Numbered from the stretch's first letter, positions 1 through 7,665 are shown. The stretch is 36,061 nt of DNA from Rodentibacter caecimuris (GCF_024622045.1 NZ_JANKBP010000021.1), one strand, 5' to 3'. Made by a program: numbers and translations. Notes: generated by a model not told the origin, from the letters alone.

Positions 1-545
1 TTCCGGATAGCCCGTATGCGAAATTAGGTGATGCAAATGCCAATGCTCAGCGTAAATCAACTGAGTCCGATCCGATTTACAGTGAAGTGACGAAACCGAA
101 ACAATCGCAAGAGCCTATCTACGAAGAAATTCCGGATAGCCCTTATGCGAAGCTAGGTGATGCAAATGCCAATGCACAGCGTAAATCAACTGAGTCCGAT
201 CCGATTTACAGCGAAGTGACAAAACCGAAACAATCGCAAGAGCCTATCTACGAAGAAATTCCGGATAGCCCGTATGCGAAATTAGGTGATGCAAATGCCA
301 ATGCTCAGCGTAAATCAACTGAGTCCGATCCGATTTACAGCGAAGTGACAAAACCGAAACAATCGCAAGAGCCTATCTACGAAGAAATTCCGGATAGCCC
401 GTATGCGAAATTAGGTGATGCAAATGCCAATGCTCAGCGTAAATCAACTGAGTCCGATCCGATTTACAGCGAAGTGACAAAACCGAAACAATCGCAAGAG
501 CCTATCTACGAAGAGATTCCGGATAGCCCGTATGCAAAATTAGGC
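1..545 (+). repeat. 129-bp in-frame tandem repeat array (EPIYEEIP/DPIYSEV units)
   Basis: The sequence repeats with exact 129-bp (43-codon) spacing; the GTG ACN AAA CCG unit boundary falls at 87, 216, 345 and 474. A truncated copy lies before 87 and the last unit diverges after about 545. Units are nearly identical at DNA level. Each encodes EPIYEEIP, SPYAKL and DPIYSEV. Because the unit is a multiple of three, gain or loss of copies keeps the frame. The array continues to the left of the window. Confidence 0.97.
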
Positions 546-3500
546 GATAGCAATGCTCAAGCTAAATCTGGCAAATCTGAGCCGATTTATGAAGAGATTC
601 CTGCTTTAACTCAGGAAAATAAAGCTAAACGTCCTTTACCTGAGTTACCACAGAGTGGTAATACAAAAGAGAATAGTGGCGAAAGCGATTACGCAGAAAT
701 CCCTGCGGTGGTTAGCAATAAAGCTAAAGCGGAGAACGCTGAAAGTGACTATGCAGAAATCCCTGCATTAGCCAAAACCGGCAATAAATCCGATAATGTC
801 GAGTCTTCCCTTGCACAGGCAAATAGCAATAACAACAATAGCCGTGTATTGCCTACAATGCCTGAAACAGCAAACGTGGAACAAACCGGTGCGCAAAGTG
901 CCCCGTCATTTTTCCAAAAGATTAAAAACTTTTTCAAAACTGACCGCACTTCGTCCAAAAAGGCAGAGGAAAATGCGAATAAAGGCAATCAAACATTAGA
1001 CACCGAAGCTCAAGCGAACGGGAAACCTAACTACGAGAAGCTTGAGGACAATTTGAATTTGAAAGAGTTACTCAGTCTTGAGGCAAAACGTTATGATGAA
1101 TTTGAACAAAAAATTCTCAATAACAGTGAGTTTTTAGCCGAAGCCCGTGAAGCAGCGAAGAAAAGCGTCCCTGAAGCGGTATTAAAACAAATGGCAGGCT
1201 CACCTGAGCTGGATGATATTCTCACAGACGGTGCGAAAAGAACCGAACGTAAGATCAACGAAGCCTTACACTTTAAACCAAGCGAACAGGAATTTAACGC
1301 TATCCAGCAATTAGTGAAAAAATTGCCGAAAAGCGATGAAATTATGAGCGTGCCGGAGCAAACTCAACGTATCGTCGATGCGTTAGCGGAAACGTCAAAA
1401 ACGATTCAACGTTCACCAGAGTTAAAAGATAAGCTTAAAGGTGCCGTAGAAGAGTTTTTAAACGATACCAAAAATGGTCTAACCGTAGAAAGTATTGAAA
1501 AACTCAATCATGGTTTACGTCCGGACGAGGGTGAAAACAGAACGTTGTATAAAAAAGAATCCTTAACCAAAGAAGATGCAATTTTCTCTGGACCGCAGGC
1601 ATCTAAATTACAACTTGCACAGATGGTTGAGTTTATTAATGACGCTAAAGCCAGAGGGGTTGAACCAAGTGTGTTATCCGGTATGGTTTACCAACGTGTG
1701 ATTGCTTATCATCCGTTTGCTGAAGGTAATGGACGTGTTGCTCGTGTTATTGTCAATAAATTATTGCTGGATGCGGGATACCCTCCGTTTACGAAGTTTA
1801 GCGGTAAATTTGAGGAAACCATTATTCCGCAATCGGATAATACCAAAGACAGCGCAAGTAGCCCGGAAGTGATTAGCGAATTCTTACGTCTCTTAGGTGA
1901 GAAATCGGTCGATGAGGCTAAACCTAAATTTGCGCCAACTGAAGCTGCCTCAAATTCAGCAGGTCAGGCGGAAGATATCTATGCTCAAATCGATCCGAGT
2001 AAGAAAAGGGTAAAAACCGAATCAGAAGCGGAAAAAGCGGCTAGAATTTCGAAAGAGAAAGATGAAACGTTAGGGAAGAAGCAATCTGTACAGCGTGAAG
2101 ATAACAGTGATTATATGACGATCAAACGCTTAAAAGAGGATATGGCTGACGTTGATCAACCAACTAAAGCAAACGCTTCTACAGAAAGCCCAGCTGTAAT
2201 TGAAAATAAAGCCAAAGCAGAGAACGCTGAAAGTGATTACGCAGAAATCCCTGCAGTGGTTGGCAATAAAGCCAAAGCAGAGAACACTGAAAGTGATTAC
2301 GCAGAAATTCCGGCAGTGGTTGGCAATAAAGCCAAAGCAGAGAACGCTGAAAGTGATTACGCAGAAATTCCAGCAGTGGTTGGAAATAAGGCCAAAGCAG
2401 AGAACACTGAAAGTGATTACGCAGAAATTCCTGCAGTGGTTGGCAATAAAGCCAAAGCAGAAAACGCTGAAAGTGATTACGCAGAAATTCCAGCAGTGGT
2501 TGGAAATAAGGCCAAAGCCGAGAATGCTGAAAGTGATTACGCAGAAATCCCTGCAGTGGTTGGCAATAAAGCCAAAGCAGAGAATGCTGAAAGTGATTAC
2601 GCAGAAATTCCGGCAGTGGTTGGAAATAAGGCCAAAGCTGAGAACGCTGAAAGCGATTATGCAGAAATCCCTGCAGTGGTTGGCAATAAAGTCAATAGCA
2701 ATAACAGCAATAATAATCAAAGACTTGCTGAGGAAAATCAAATCGGTAACGACGTAAATAAACCGAAAATTGATTCCAAAAAGCTATTTGAACAAGCGAA
2801 ACAAAAAGCGCGTGAGCGTGATAGTGCGAAAGAGGCTGAAAAGAAATTAAAGATTTTGGCTGAAAATGCTGAAAGCTTGCCGAAAGAGCATTTATTAAAA
2901 GCATTACAAGATTTAGCATATGGCTCAAGTGTTGAAGAAGCGACGGCTTTAACAAATAAAGCAAAAGAAACGCGTAATAAGATTCACCGTCCGGATACTA
3001 TTGAGGGATTTGAAGGACAGAATGTGAAAAATATGGGCAAAGTGATGAGTAAAATTGAGCTTGATGCTGCCTATTTACAATCTCGTGGCGAAATTAACCA
3101 AAAGATTGTAGATAAACTGGACTCAAACCAAGAGTTCCATCAGTTAATGAAACAAAAACTCTCTGGCAATGAAGAAGGCATTAAACGCTTATTCGGTTTG
3201 GTTGAACAAGCGAAGTTCGAAGCTCTAAAAGAAGTCACTGGCGTTGAAGGTAGCCGTGCTAAAGTGGAGTTTACGGGGAATAACCCGCTTTCAATGAAAC
3301 AAGGTTCTTACGGTAATGATCTTGTTCAAATGAATGCGACACCTATTTTGAGCTTCTTACGCACGAGAAAACAAAATAACAAAGAAATTTTGGATACTAT
3401 CGTTCACGAATTAACGCATCACGATCAGGCACAAATTATCCGTCATAAGGATAAGTTACCAGAGCATATGAAACCGGATGCGAATTTAATGGCGCTAAAT

Positions 3501-4529
3501 GGTGTTTATTATATCAATTCGGGGCTGACTAATATGCAGCAGTATAAAAAGCAGCCGCAAGAGCGAGAGGCGTTCTTCTCGGGTCATAAATTAGGTGAGC
3601 AACTGAGTAAATTGGTGGATAAAGGCTATACTGGTGCCAAACGGGAGATTCAATCGATTGAGCATTTACCAAGCCCAAATAGCAACCTGGAAACCCTTAA
3701 ACCACAAAGCACAGATTTAGGCAATAATACCTTGATTTATGGCTTAAAAGATGGGCGTAAGGAACTGATTAACCGTGCTAACCAAGCCGATAAAGGGAAA
3801 CGAAACCCAATTCTTGCGGATAGTTACATTGGTGAGTTAAATTTAGGCTACGAATTTGGTAATTTGTCTAAATTGGCAGATAAGGTTAAACAAGGGAAAG
3901 TGACGCAACAAGACATTGATCATATTGCAAACTTCCAAGATTTGGGGGCGGATAATGCCTTAGCAACATCTTCTCGCAGCCGTATCAATCAAGCCAATGT
4001 CGAGGATAATAAAAAAATTATCACGGAATTGCTCAACAATCCGGTTGCAGTAGATTCTCTCAAACGGATCGCTGAATTTAATGAAAAGGAGCAACAGTTA
4101 TTTCAAAAACTGAAACAAAATGAGAATTTGGATTTAGATAATCCAAAAACCTCACCTTCTTTCACTAAAGAGCAAAATGAAGCGATTGAACAATATCTGT
4201 CAGCAGTAGGTGAACTGAACAGAAGTCGCGAAGATTTCTTTTCAGAAAAAACCAAACTGATTGCTAAAGAAACCCTTGAAAGAGGCGGAAAAGTCTATTT
4301 TGCGTTAGATGGTTTAGCAACGGATACAACGACGTTCAATAAAGATAAAACTCAAATAGATATGGGTAATCTGAAGAAATTATTTGATCCGAACTATGAA
4401 TTCTATAATTCGGTGACATCAAGGGAGTTACGTTACCTGTATGAAAACTACAGAGATAACCCGAACTTGAAGTTTACCATTAAGGATCAGGTTATTGAAA
4501 ACCCGCTTAAGTCATTAGATCTTAATTAA
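1..4529 (+). CDS. Giant Fic-domain effector with tyrosine-motif arrays and zincin-like domain (5' partial)
   Basis: The frame is already open at base 3, and the GTG at 87 is just a repeat-internal Val codon, so the true start lies upstream of the window. At least 1508 residues are visible. Order of parts: EPIYEEIP/DPIYSEV/SPYAKL repeats (1-600); a proline motif RPLPELP (630-650); two SDYAEIP motifs; an N/S-rich linker; a helical region and Fic core with HPFAEGNGR at 1710-1736; eight SDYAEIPAVVG repeats (2205-2684); a charged helical part; then HELTHH at 3405-3422 with a downstream QEREAF (3558-3575), an HExxH...E zincin pattern. Fic proteins with an intact HPFx(E/D)GN(G/K)R loop usually AMPylate target hydroxyls; EPIYA-like proteins are tyrosine-phosphorylated by host Src/Abl kinases. 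A host-cell effector role and the dual enzyme activity are inferred. No BID domain or signal peptide is visible, so the secretion route is unknown. It carries one uptake signal (943-951) and ends in a strong terminator. Fic call is firm, metalloprotease call moderate. Confidence 0.9.
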   Translation, partial: PDSPYAKLGDANANAQRKSTESDPIYSEVTKPKQSQEPIYEEIPDSPYAKLGDANANAQRKSTESDPIYSEVTKPKQSQEPIYEEIPDSPYAKLGDANANAQRKSTESDPIYSEVTKPKQSQEPIYEEIPDSPYAKLGDANANAQRKSTESDPIYSEVTKPKQSQEPIYEEIPDSPYAKLGDSNAQAKSGKSEPIYEEIPALTQENKAKRPLPELPQSGNTKENSGESDYAEIPAVVSNKAKAENAESDYAEIPALAKTGNKSDNVESSLAQANSNNNNSRVLPTMPETANVEQTGAQSAPSFFQKIKNFFKTDRTSSKKAEENANKGNQTLDTEAQANGKPNYEKLEDNLNLKELLSLEAKRYDEFEQKILNNSEFLAEAREAAKKSVPEAVLKQMAGSPELDDILTDGAKRTERKINEALHFKPSEQEFNAIQQLVKKLPKSDEIMSVPEQTQRIVDALAETSKTIQRSPELKDKLKGAVEEFLNDTKNGLTVESIEKLNHGLRPDEGENRTLYKKESLTKEDAIFSGPQASKLQLAQMVEFINDAKARGVEPSVLSGMVYQRVIAYHPFAEGNGRVARVIVNKLLLDAGYPPFTKFSGKFEETIIPQSDNTKDSASSPEVISEFLRLLGEKSVDEAKPKFAPTEAASNSAGQAEDIYAQIDPSKKRVKTESEAEKAARISKEKDETLGKKQSVQREDNSDYMTIKRLKEDMADVDQPTKANASTESPAVIENKAKAENAESDYAEIPAVVGNKAKAENTESDYAEIPAVVGNKAKAENAESDYAEIPAVVGNKAKAENTESDYAEIPAVVGNKAKAENAESDYAEIPAVVGNKAKAENAESDYAEIPAVVGNKAKAENAESDYAEIPAVVGNKAKAENAESDYAEIPAVVGNKVNSNNSNNNQRLAEENQIGNDVNKPKIDSKKLFEQAKQKARERDSAKEAEKKLKILAENAESLPKEHLLKALQDLAYGSSVEEATALTNKAKETRNKIHRPDTIEGFEGQNVKNMGKVMSKIELDAAYLQSRGEINQKIVDKLDSNQEFHQLMKQKLSGNEEGIKRLFGLVEQAKFEALKEVTGVEGSRAKVEFTGNNPLSMKQGSYGNDLVQMNATPILSFLRTRKQNNKEILDTIVHELTHHDQAQIIRHKDKLPEHMKPDANLMALNGVYYINSGLTNMQQYKKQPQEREAFFSGHKLGEQLSKLVDKGYTGAKREIQSIEHLPSPNSNLETLKPQSTDLGNNTLIYGLKDGRKELINRANQADKGKRNPILADSYIGELNLGYEFGNLSKLADKVKQGKVTQQDIDHIANFQDLGADNALATSSRSRINQANVEDNKKIITELLNNPVAVDSLKRIAEFNEKEQQLFQKLKQNENLDLDNPKTSPSFTKEQNEAIEQYLSAVGELNRSREDFFSEKTKLIAKETLERGGKVYFALDGLATDTTTFNKDKTQIDMGNLKKLFDPNYEFYNSVTSRELRYLYENYRDNPNLKFTIKDQVIENPLKSLDLN
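943..951 (-). repeat. DNA uptake signal sequence
   Basis: Exact ACCGCACTT, the reverse complement of the Hin-type uptake core, inside the effector gene. It suggests the gene has resided in, or been exchanged among, naturally competent Pasteurellaceae. Confidence 0.85.
2205..2684 (+). repeat. 60-bp in-frame tandem repeat array (SDYAEIPAVVG units)
   Basis: Eight consecutive 60-bp units, each encoding NKAKAEN(A/T)ESDYAEIPAVVG. Differences between units are mostly third-position changes and an Ala/Thr alternation at one site, which points to recent duplication of pairs of units. The same motif occurs twice earlier at 685-770, separated by one unit-like spacer. Copy number can change without loss of frame. 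Confidence 0.97.
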
Positions 4530-4547
4530 ACATCATGTCTAAAATAG

Positions 4548-4574
4548 CAATCTGCCCATCAAATGGGCAGATTG
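4548..4574 (+). terminator. Terminator of the Fic effector gene
   Basis: A perfect 12-bp stem, CAATCTGCCCAT pairing with ATGGGCAGATTG around a CAA loop, begins 18 bases after the effector stop codon. The downstream tract is short (TTAT), so it is a stable hairpin with a modest U-run. Confidence 0.75.
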
Positions 4575-4744
4575 TTATATCAAAATATTCAAATACAAAA
4601 TTCCTCAGTTTAAAATCAAAGTGCGATAAATTATTTTTACTCATTTTTTTTAAATTCATTTGTTACGCCTTGTTATTGTTTTATCAATAATCTCCCAAAA
4701 TTTAACTACAAAGCTACTCACAAAAGTAATCTGCCTATAATATT

Positions 4745-5064
4745 AAGTTAGCAAGAGCATTATCATTAGGTGCAGAAGCAATGGTATTTATTCAAAATAC
4801 CTAAAAAAAGCAAATATTGAAGATTTTCGGTTCCATGATCTACGCCATACTTAGGCAAGTTGGCTAGTTCAAAATGGAACACCGCTAATGGGGCTTAAAG
4901 AATTGGGTGGTTGGGAAATGATTGAGATGGTGCAGAAGTACGCACACCTAAAAGCAAACCACCTTTTACAGTATGCAAATCACGTCAATTTTACGTCAAA
5001 AATGACCGCAGAAAATGAAACAATGGAAGAGGAAACAGAAAATAAAAAAGCCGTAAGTTACTGA
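4745..5064 (+). pseudogene. Decayed tyrosine recombinase (phage integrase) remnant
   Basis: The C-terminal third of a phage integrase in pieces. From 4745 one frame reads KLARALSLGAEAM, matching the KARSLLLGGEAM segment of the intact integrase at 28649-29740. After a deletion of roughly 40 codons and a frame change, the second frame (from about 4806) reads KANIEDFRFHDLRHT, then a TAG at 4852-4854 replaces the Trp codon of the family's HTWASW, then the frame continues to TGA 5062-5064 with WLVQNGTPLM, LGGWE and the tyrosine motif MVQKYAHL. The HxxR box and the nucleophile Tyr remain, but the N-terminal half is absent. It runs toward the 3' end of tRNA-Ser, as the intact enzyme does toward tRNA-Leu. 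It therefore marks an old integration of a related element, most likely the one that brought the Fic gene (inference). Confidence 0.88.
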
Positions 5065-5085
5065 ATTTGACACTTTAAACTTACG
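5052..5085. terminator. Inverted repeat between integrase remnant and tRNA-Ser
   Basis: CGTAAGTT (5052-5059) pairs with AACTTACG (5078-5085), preceded by an A-run. The left arm overlaps the integrase's last codons. The same arrangement is seen at 28630-28663 beside tRNA-Leu, so it belongs to the element. Probably a terminator insulating integrase and tRNA. Confidence 0.55.
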
Positions 5086-5100
5086 ACCTTAACAAGAGTA

Positions 5101-5190
5101 TGGCGGAGGAAGTGAGATTCGAACTCACGGAGGGCGTAAACCCTCGCCGGTTTTCAAGACCGGTGCCTTCAACCACTCGACCATTCCTCC
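5101..5190 (-). tRNA. serT: tRNA-Ser (anticodon UGA)
   Basis: The minus strand reads as a 90-nt class II tRNA with CCA encoded at its 3' end (TGG at 5101-5103 on plus). The acceptor GGAGGAA pairs with TTCCTCC, the T arm contains GTTCGAATC, and a long variable arm (GCGAGGG.../...CCCTCCG) is typical of tRNA-Ser. The anticodon loop shows TGA (plus-strand TCA at 5154-5156). The gene name follows E. coli usage for Ser-UGA. Its 3' end faces the integrase remnant, as expected for an attachment site. Confidence 0.96.
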
Positions 5191-5206
5191 GTATTTGACG
5201 GTGCGT

Positions 5207-5234
5207 AGTATAATTCAAAATTTGTTGATGTAAA
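5207..5234 (-). promoter_or_regulatory. Promoter of tRNA-Ser
   Basis: On the minus strand, -35 TTTACA (5229-5234) and -10 TATACT (5207-5212) are separated by 16 bp. The -10 box ends 16 bp before the tRNA 5' end at 5190. A GC-rich start region (ACGCACCG) follows, as in stringently controlled stable-RNA promoters. Confidence 0.65.
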
Positions 5235-5390
5235 TAAAAAACGAGTGAAATCTATTTAGTCGGCGTTTATTTATTCATTTTGCTTTCTTTTTAGCCAAAG
5301 CAGGAAATAATTTTTGCTCAGCCATTGACTTTTTATACACTCGCCCTTACTTTAGGGTTTGATGCTAACTAACGTTATTAAGGAGCTTTT

Positions 5391-6056
5391 ATGCAATCAC
5401 GCATTATTGTTGACTCAAGAAACGAATCCTTATTAAGCACCCATAAAGTGCTTCGTAATACTTATTTCTTACTTGGTCTAACAATGGCATTTTCGGCAGT
5501 TGTTGCTTATATTTCTATGGCGATGAATTTGCCGTATCCAAACATTATTGTTTTACTTGTTGGCTTTTATGGCTTACTTTTCATTACACATCGTTTAGCT
5601 GACCGTCCTGCGGGTATTTTAGCGGCATTTGCCTTTACCGGTTTTATGGGCTATACCATTGGGCCAATTCTCAATATGTATGTGGCAAACGGTATGGAAG
5701 ATTTAATTATGTTGTCATTTGCCGGCACAGCGATTGTTTTCTTTGCCTGCTCAGCCTATGTATTGACGACGAAAAAAGACATGTCATTCCTTGCAACCGC
5801 AATGTTTGCCCTTTTCATTGTGCTTTTACTTGGTATGGTGGCTAGTTTCTTCTTCCAAATACCGGCGTTAGCCATTGCAATTAGTGCATTATTTGTTGTT
5901 TTCTCAACGATGACAATTTTGTATGAAACCAGCAATATCATTCACGGTGGTGAAACAAATTATATTCGTGCCACAGTAAGTATTTATGTAGCGATTTATA
6001 ACTTATTCTTAAGTTTGTTAAGATTGCTCTCAATTTTTTCAAGCAATAATGACTAA
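5391..6056 (+). CDS. yccA: Bax inhibitor-1 family inner membrane protein YccA
   Basis: A 221-residue integral membrane protein with about seven hydrophobic segments and the BI-1/TMBIM pattern: an N-terminal charged tail, then VLRNTYFLLGLTMAFSA, the conserved GFMGYTIGPILN segment, and a C-terminal ETSNIIHGGETNYI followed by a last helix. Length matches E. coli YccA (219 aa), a substrate and modulator of the FtsH protease that protects the SecYEG translocon from degradation. The start ATG has AAGGAG seven bases upstream. Convergent with yfcH, sharing a terminator. The family assignment is firm; the FtsH role is carried over from the orthologue. Confidence 0.9.
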   Translation: MQSRIIVDSRNESLLSTHKVLRNTYFLLGLTMAFSAVVAYISMAMNLPYPNIIVLLVGFYGLLFITHRLADRPAGILAAFAFTGFMGYTIGPILNMYVANGMEDLIMLSFAGTAIVFFACSAYVLTTKKDMSFLATAMFALFIVLLLGMVASFFFQIPALAIAISALFVVFSTMTILYETSNIIHGGETNYIRATVSIYVAIYNLFLSLLRLLSIFSSNND

Positions 6057-6073
6057 ATTTGCTTAAAAAAACA

Positions 6074-6109
6074 AAATGCGCCTTGATTAGGATTAAGGCG
6101 CATTTTTTT
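6074..6109. terminator. Bidirectional terminator between yccA and yfcH
   Basis: AATGCGCCTT pairs with AAGGCGCATT around an eight-base loop. A T-run follows on plus (6103-6109) and an A-run precedes it, so it can stop transcription of both convergent genes. Confidence 0.88.
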
Positions 6110-6112
6110 ATA

Positions 6113-7006
6113 TTATTTTTTGGAAAAAAGTGCGGTCAAATATTGGGTTAAATTTTCATATTGAAACGTGAATCCCGCTTCAATAAGCCGTTTCGGCAAA
6201 ACATATTGGCTTTCTAGTAACATATTGGCACGCTCACCTAAGACGAGTTTTAAGGCAAATTTCGGCGCAGGGAAAGGCGCACAACGTTTTAACGATTGAG
6301 CCAATTGTTGGTTAAACGCTCTATTGGTAATTGGTTGGGGTGAAACAAAATTATAAATGCCCTGACACTCGCCATGAGAAAGTAAAAATAAAATGCCGTT
6401 TACCATATCTTCTAATGCAATCCATGCCCAGTACTGTTTTCCCGTACCTAATGGACCGGCTAAATTCCAATAATAGAGCGGAAGCATTTTTTTTAATGCC
6501 CCGCCATTCGGAGAAAGCACCATACCGGTGCGAAGAATACAGACTTTCGTTTTGGCTTGTAATGCTGTGTTTTCCCAAGCATGGCAAAGTGCTGCCGTGA
6601 ATGTATGATGAACAGTCGGGCTTGTTTCAGTAAGAACTTTATTGGCTTGATCACCATAAATACCGGCTGCCGAGCCGGAAATCAAGCGTGGGGGATTCAC
6701 ACCGGCATTAATCAACGAAACTAATTGCTGTGTCAGTTTTACTCTGCTATTAAATAATTTTGCTTTTTGTGATGTTGCCCAATGTTTAGTAAAAATAGGT
6801 TCACCAGCTAAGTTTATCACTACATCAAACTCATCTAAATTTTTAAGCTGGGAAAGTGCGGTTAAAAATTTCAACGTTTTTTTAGGAAAAAGAGAACGGG
6901 CTTTTTTCTCATTGCGAGTGAGAATAGTGAGTTGATGTTGTTCTTCTAGGGCAGAGGTTAATTTTTTTCCGATTAATCCTGTGCCGCCGGTAATAAAAAT
7001 TTTCAT
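6113..7006 (-). CDS. yfcH: TIGR01777-family NAD(P)-dependent epimerase-like protein YfcH
   Basis: A 297-residue extended SDR-like protein, the same length as E. coli YfcH. The N-terminus MKIFITGGTGLIGKKL carries the TGxxGxxG dinucleotide-binding loop. Downstream SGSAAGIYGD provides the Ser and YxxxK-like region of the atypical SDR11 subfamily, and the C-terminal part holds the DUF1731-type segment (LGERANMLLESQYVLPKRL). The substrate is not known for the family. It starts inside the argR stop codon (TAATG, one shared base), so it is almost certainly co-translated with argR. Uptake signals lie at 6128 and 6854. Confidence 0.9.
   Translation of the reverse strand: MKIFITGGTGLIGKKLTSALEEQHQLTILTRNEKKARSLFPKKTLKFLTALSQLKNLDEFDVVINLAGEPIFTKHWATSQKAKLFNSRVKLTQQLVSLINAGVNPPRLISGSAAGIYGDQANKVLTETSPTVHHTFTAALCHAWENTALQAKTKVCILRTGMVLSPNGGALKKMLPLYYWNLAGPLGTGKQYWAWIALEDMVNGILFLLSHGECQGIYNFVSPQPITNRAFNQQLAQSLKRCAPFPAPKFALKLVLGERANMLLESQYVLPKRLIEAGFTFQYENLTQYLTALFSKK
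6128..6136 (+). repeat. DNA uptake signal sequence
   Basis: Exact AAGTGCGGT in the 3' end of yfcH, antisense to the gene. Confidence 0.85.
6854..6862 (+). repeat. DNA uptake signal sequence
   Basis: Exact AAGTGCGGT within yfcH, followed by an A/T-rich tract as in the extended uptake consensus. Confidence 0.85.
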
Positions 7007-7458
7007 TAAAGTGAGCTTTCAAACAAATTTTTAATATGCTCAATTAGAGTGGAAATTGCAGTTGTACGTGTCGGCGACACGAAAATCGTATCATCGCCGG
7101 CAATTGTGCCAAGAATCCCTTCTGCTTTACCAATAGAATCCAATAGGCGTGCAATTAATTGCGCTGCACCCGGAGTGGTCTTAATCACGATTAAAAACTC
7201 ATTATGATCGATATCCAATACGAGATTTCTTAGTGGGCTACTGGTTGCAGGTACGCTTAATTCATTTGGTAAGCAATAGACCATTTCCATCTTGGTATTA
7301 CGCACACGCACTGCGCCAAATTTACTCAGCATACGCGAAACTTTAGATTGATTTATAGTTGGAAAACCCTGGCTTTTTAAGGCTTCAACTATTTCACTTT
7401 GAGAGGAAAAACGTTCCTGGCTCAGCAATTCTTTAAATGTTTTTGTTAAATCATCCAT
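7006..7458 (-). CDS. argR: Arginine repressor ArgR
   Basis: A 150-residue protein with the ArgR two-domain layout. The N-terminal winged helix (about residues 1-75) contains SKVSRMLSKFGAVRVRN, the DNA-reading part. The C-terminal hexamerisation and L-arginine-binding domain contains TTPGAAQLIARLLD and GTIAGDDTIFV, where the GDDT acidic pair binds arginine. E. coli ArgR is 156 aa. It represses arginine biosynthesis when arginine is plentiful. It is divergent from mdh, as in many gamma-proteobacteria, and overlaps the yfcH start by one base. A palindrome resembling an ARG box lies just upstream (7495-7510), consistent with autoregulation. Confidence 0.96.
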   Translation of the reverse strand: MDDLTKTFKELLSQERFSSQSEIVEALKSQGFPTINQSKVSRMLSKFGAVRVRNTKMEMVYCLPNELSVPATSSPLRNLVLDIDHNEFLIVIKTTPGAAQLIARLLDSIGKAEGILGTIAGDDTIFVSPTRTTAISTLIEHIKNLFESSL

Positions 7459-7494
7459 TTATTCGTTTTAAGATGGGACTAATCCGCATAAGCG

Positions 7495-7510
7495 TTGCAT
7501 AAAAATGCAA
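7495..7510. promoter_or_regulatory. Possible ARG box (argR autoregulation)
   Basis: The perfect palindrome TTGCATAAAAATGCAA, followed at once by a further ATATGCAA half-site, lies 37-52 bp upstream of the argR start. The E. coli ARG box is approximately TGAATwwwwATTCA; here GCAT/ATGC replaces GAAT/ATTC with the same spacing. Assignment is by position and symmetry. Confidence 0.45.
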
Positions 7511-7566
7511 AATATGCAACTAAAATACAAATTTGAGTAAAAAAAGAGACAAGTTTTATCTAGAAA

Positions 7567-7628
7567 TTTGAGCTAGATCTCATTATTGAATTTCTATGTT
7601 TGTAATTTATCGGTTTACCTTTTAAAAT
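7567..7628 (+). promoter_or_regulatory. mdh promoter with class I CRP-like site
   Basis: CRP-like site TTTGA-GCTAGA-TCTCA (7567-7582; four of five bases in each half match TGTGA-N6-TCACA). Downstream, -35 TTGTAA (7600-7605) and -10 TAAAAT (7623-7628) are 17 bp apart, placing the start near 7635 and the CRP centre near -60. E. coli mdh is known to respond to catabolite repression. Confidence 0.5.
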
Positions 7629-7665
7629 TTACAAAGTTAATTAATCTACTTAATAAGGAGTATAC

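Noticed and set aside
1..2684. Tandem repeats resembling a CRISPR array
   Set aside because: Units are directly adjacent with no unique spacers and code in frame for protein motifs.
2130..2757. Long open frames on both strands (about 200 codons) across the 60-bp repeat array
   Set aside because: Created by a repeat unit that is a multiple of three; the encoded peptides are low-complexity copies with no start context, and the sense frame of the Fic gene is clearly the coding one.
4580..4744. Spacer after the Fic gene searched for a second gene or attachment repeat
   Set aside because: AT-rich with no ORF; no copy of the tRNA-Ser 3' end seen.
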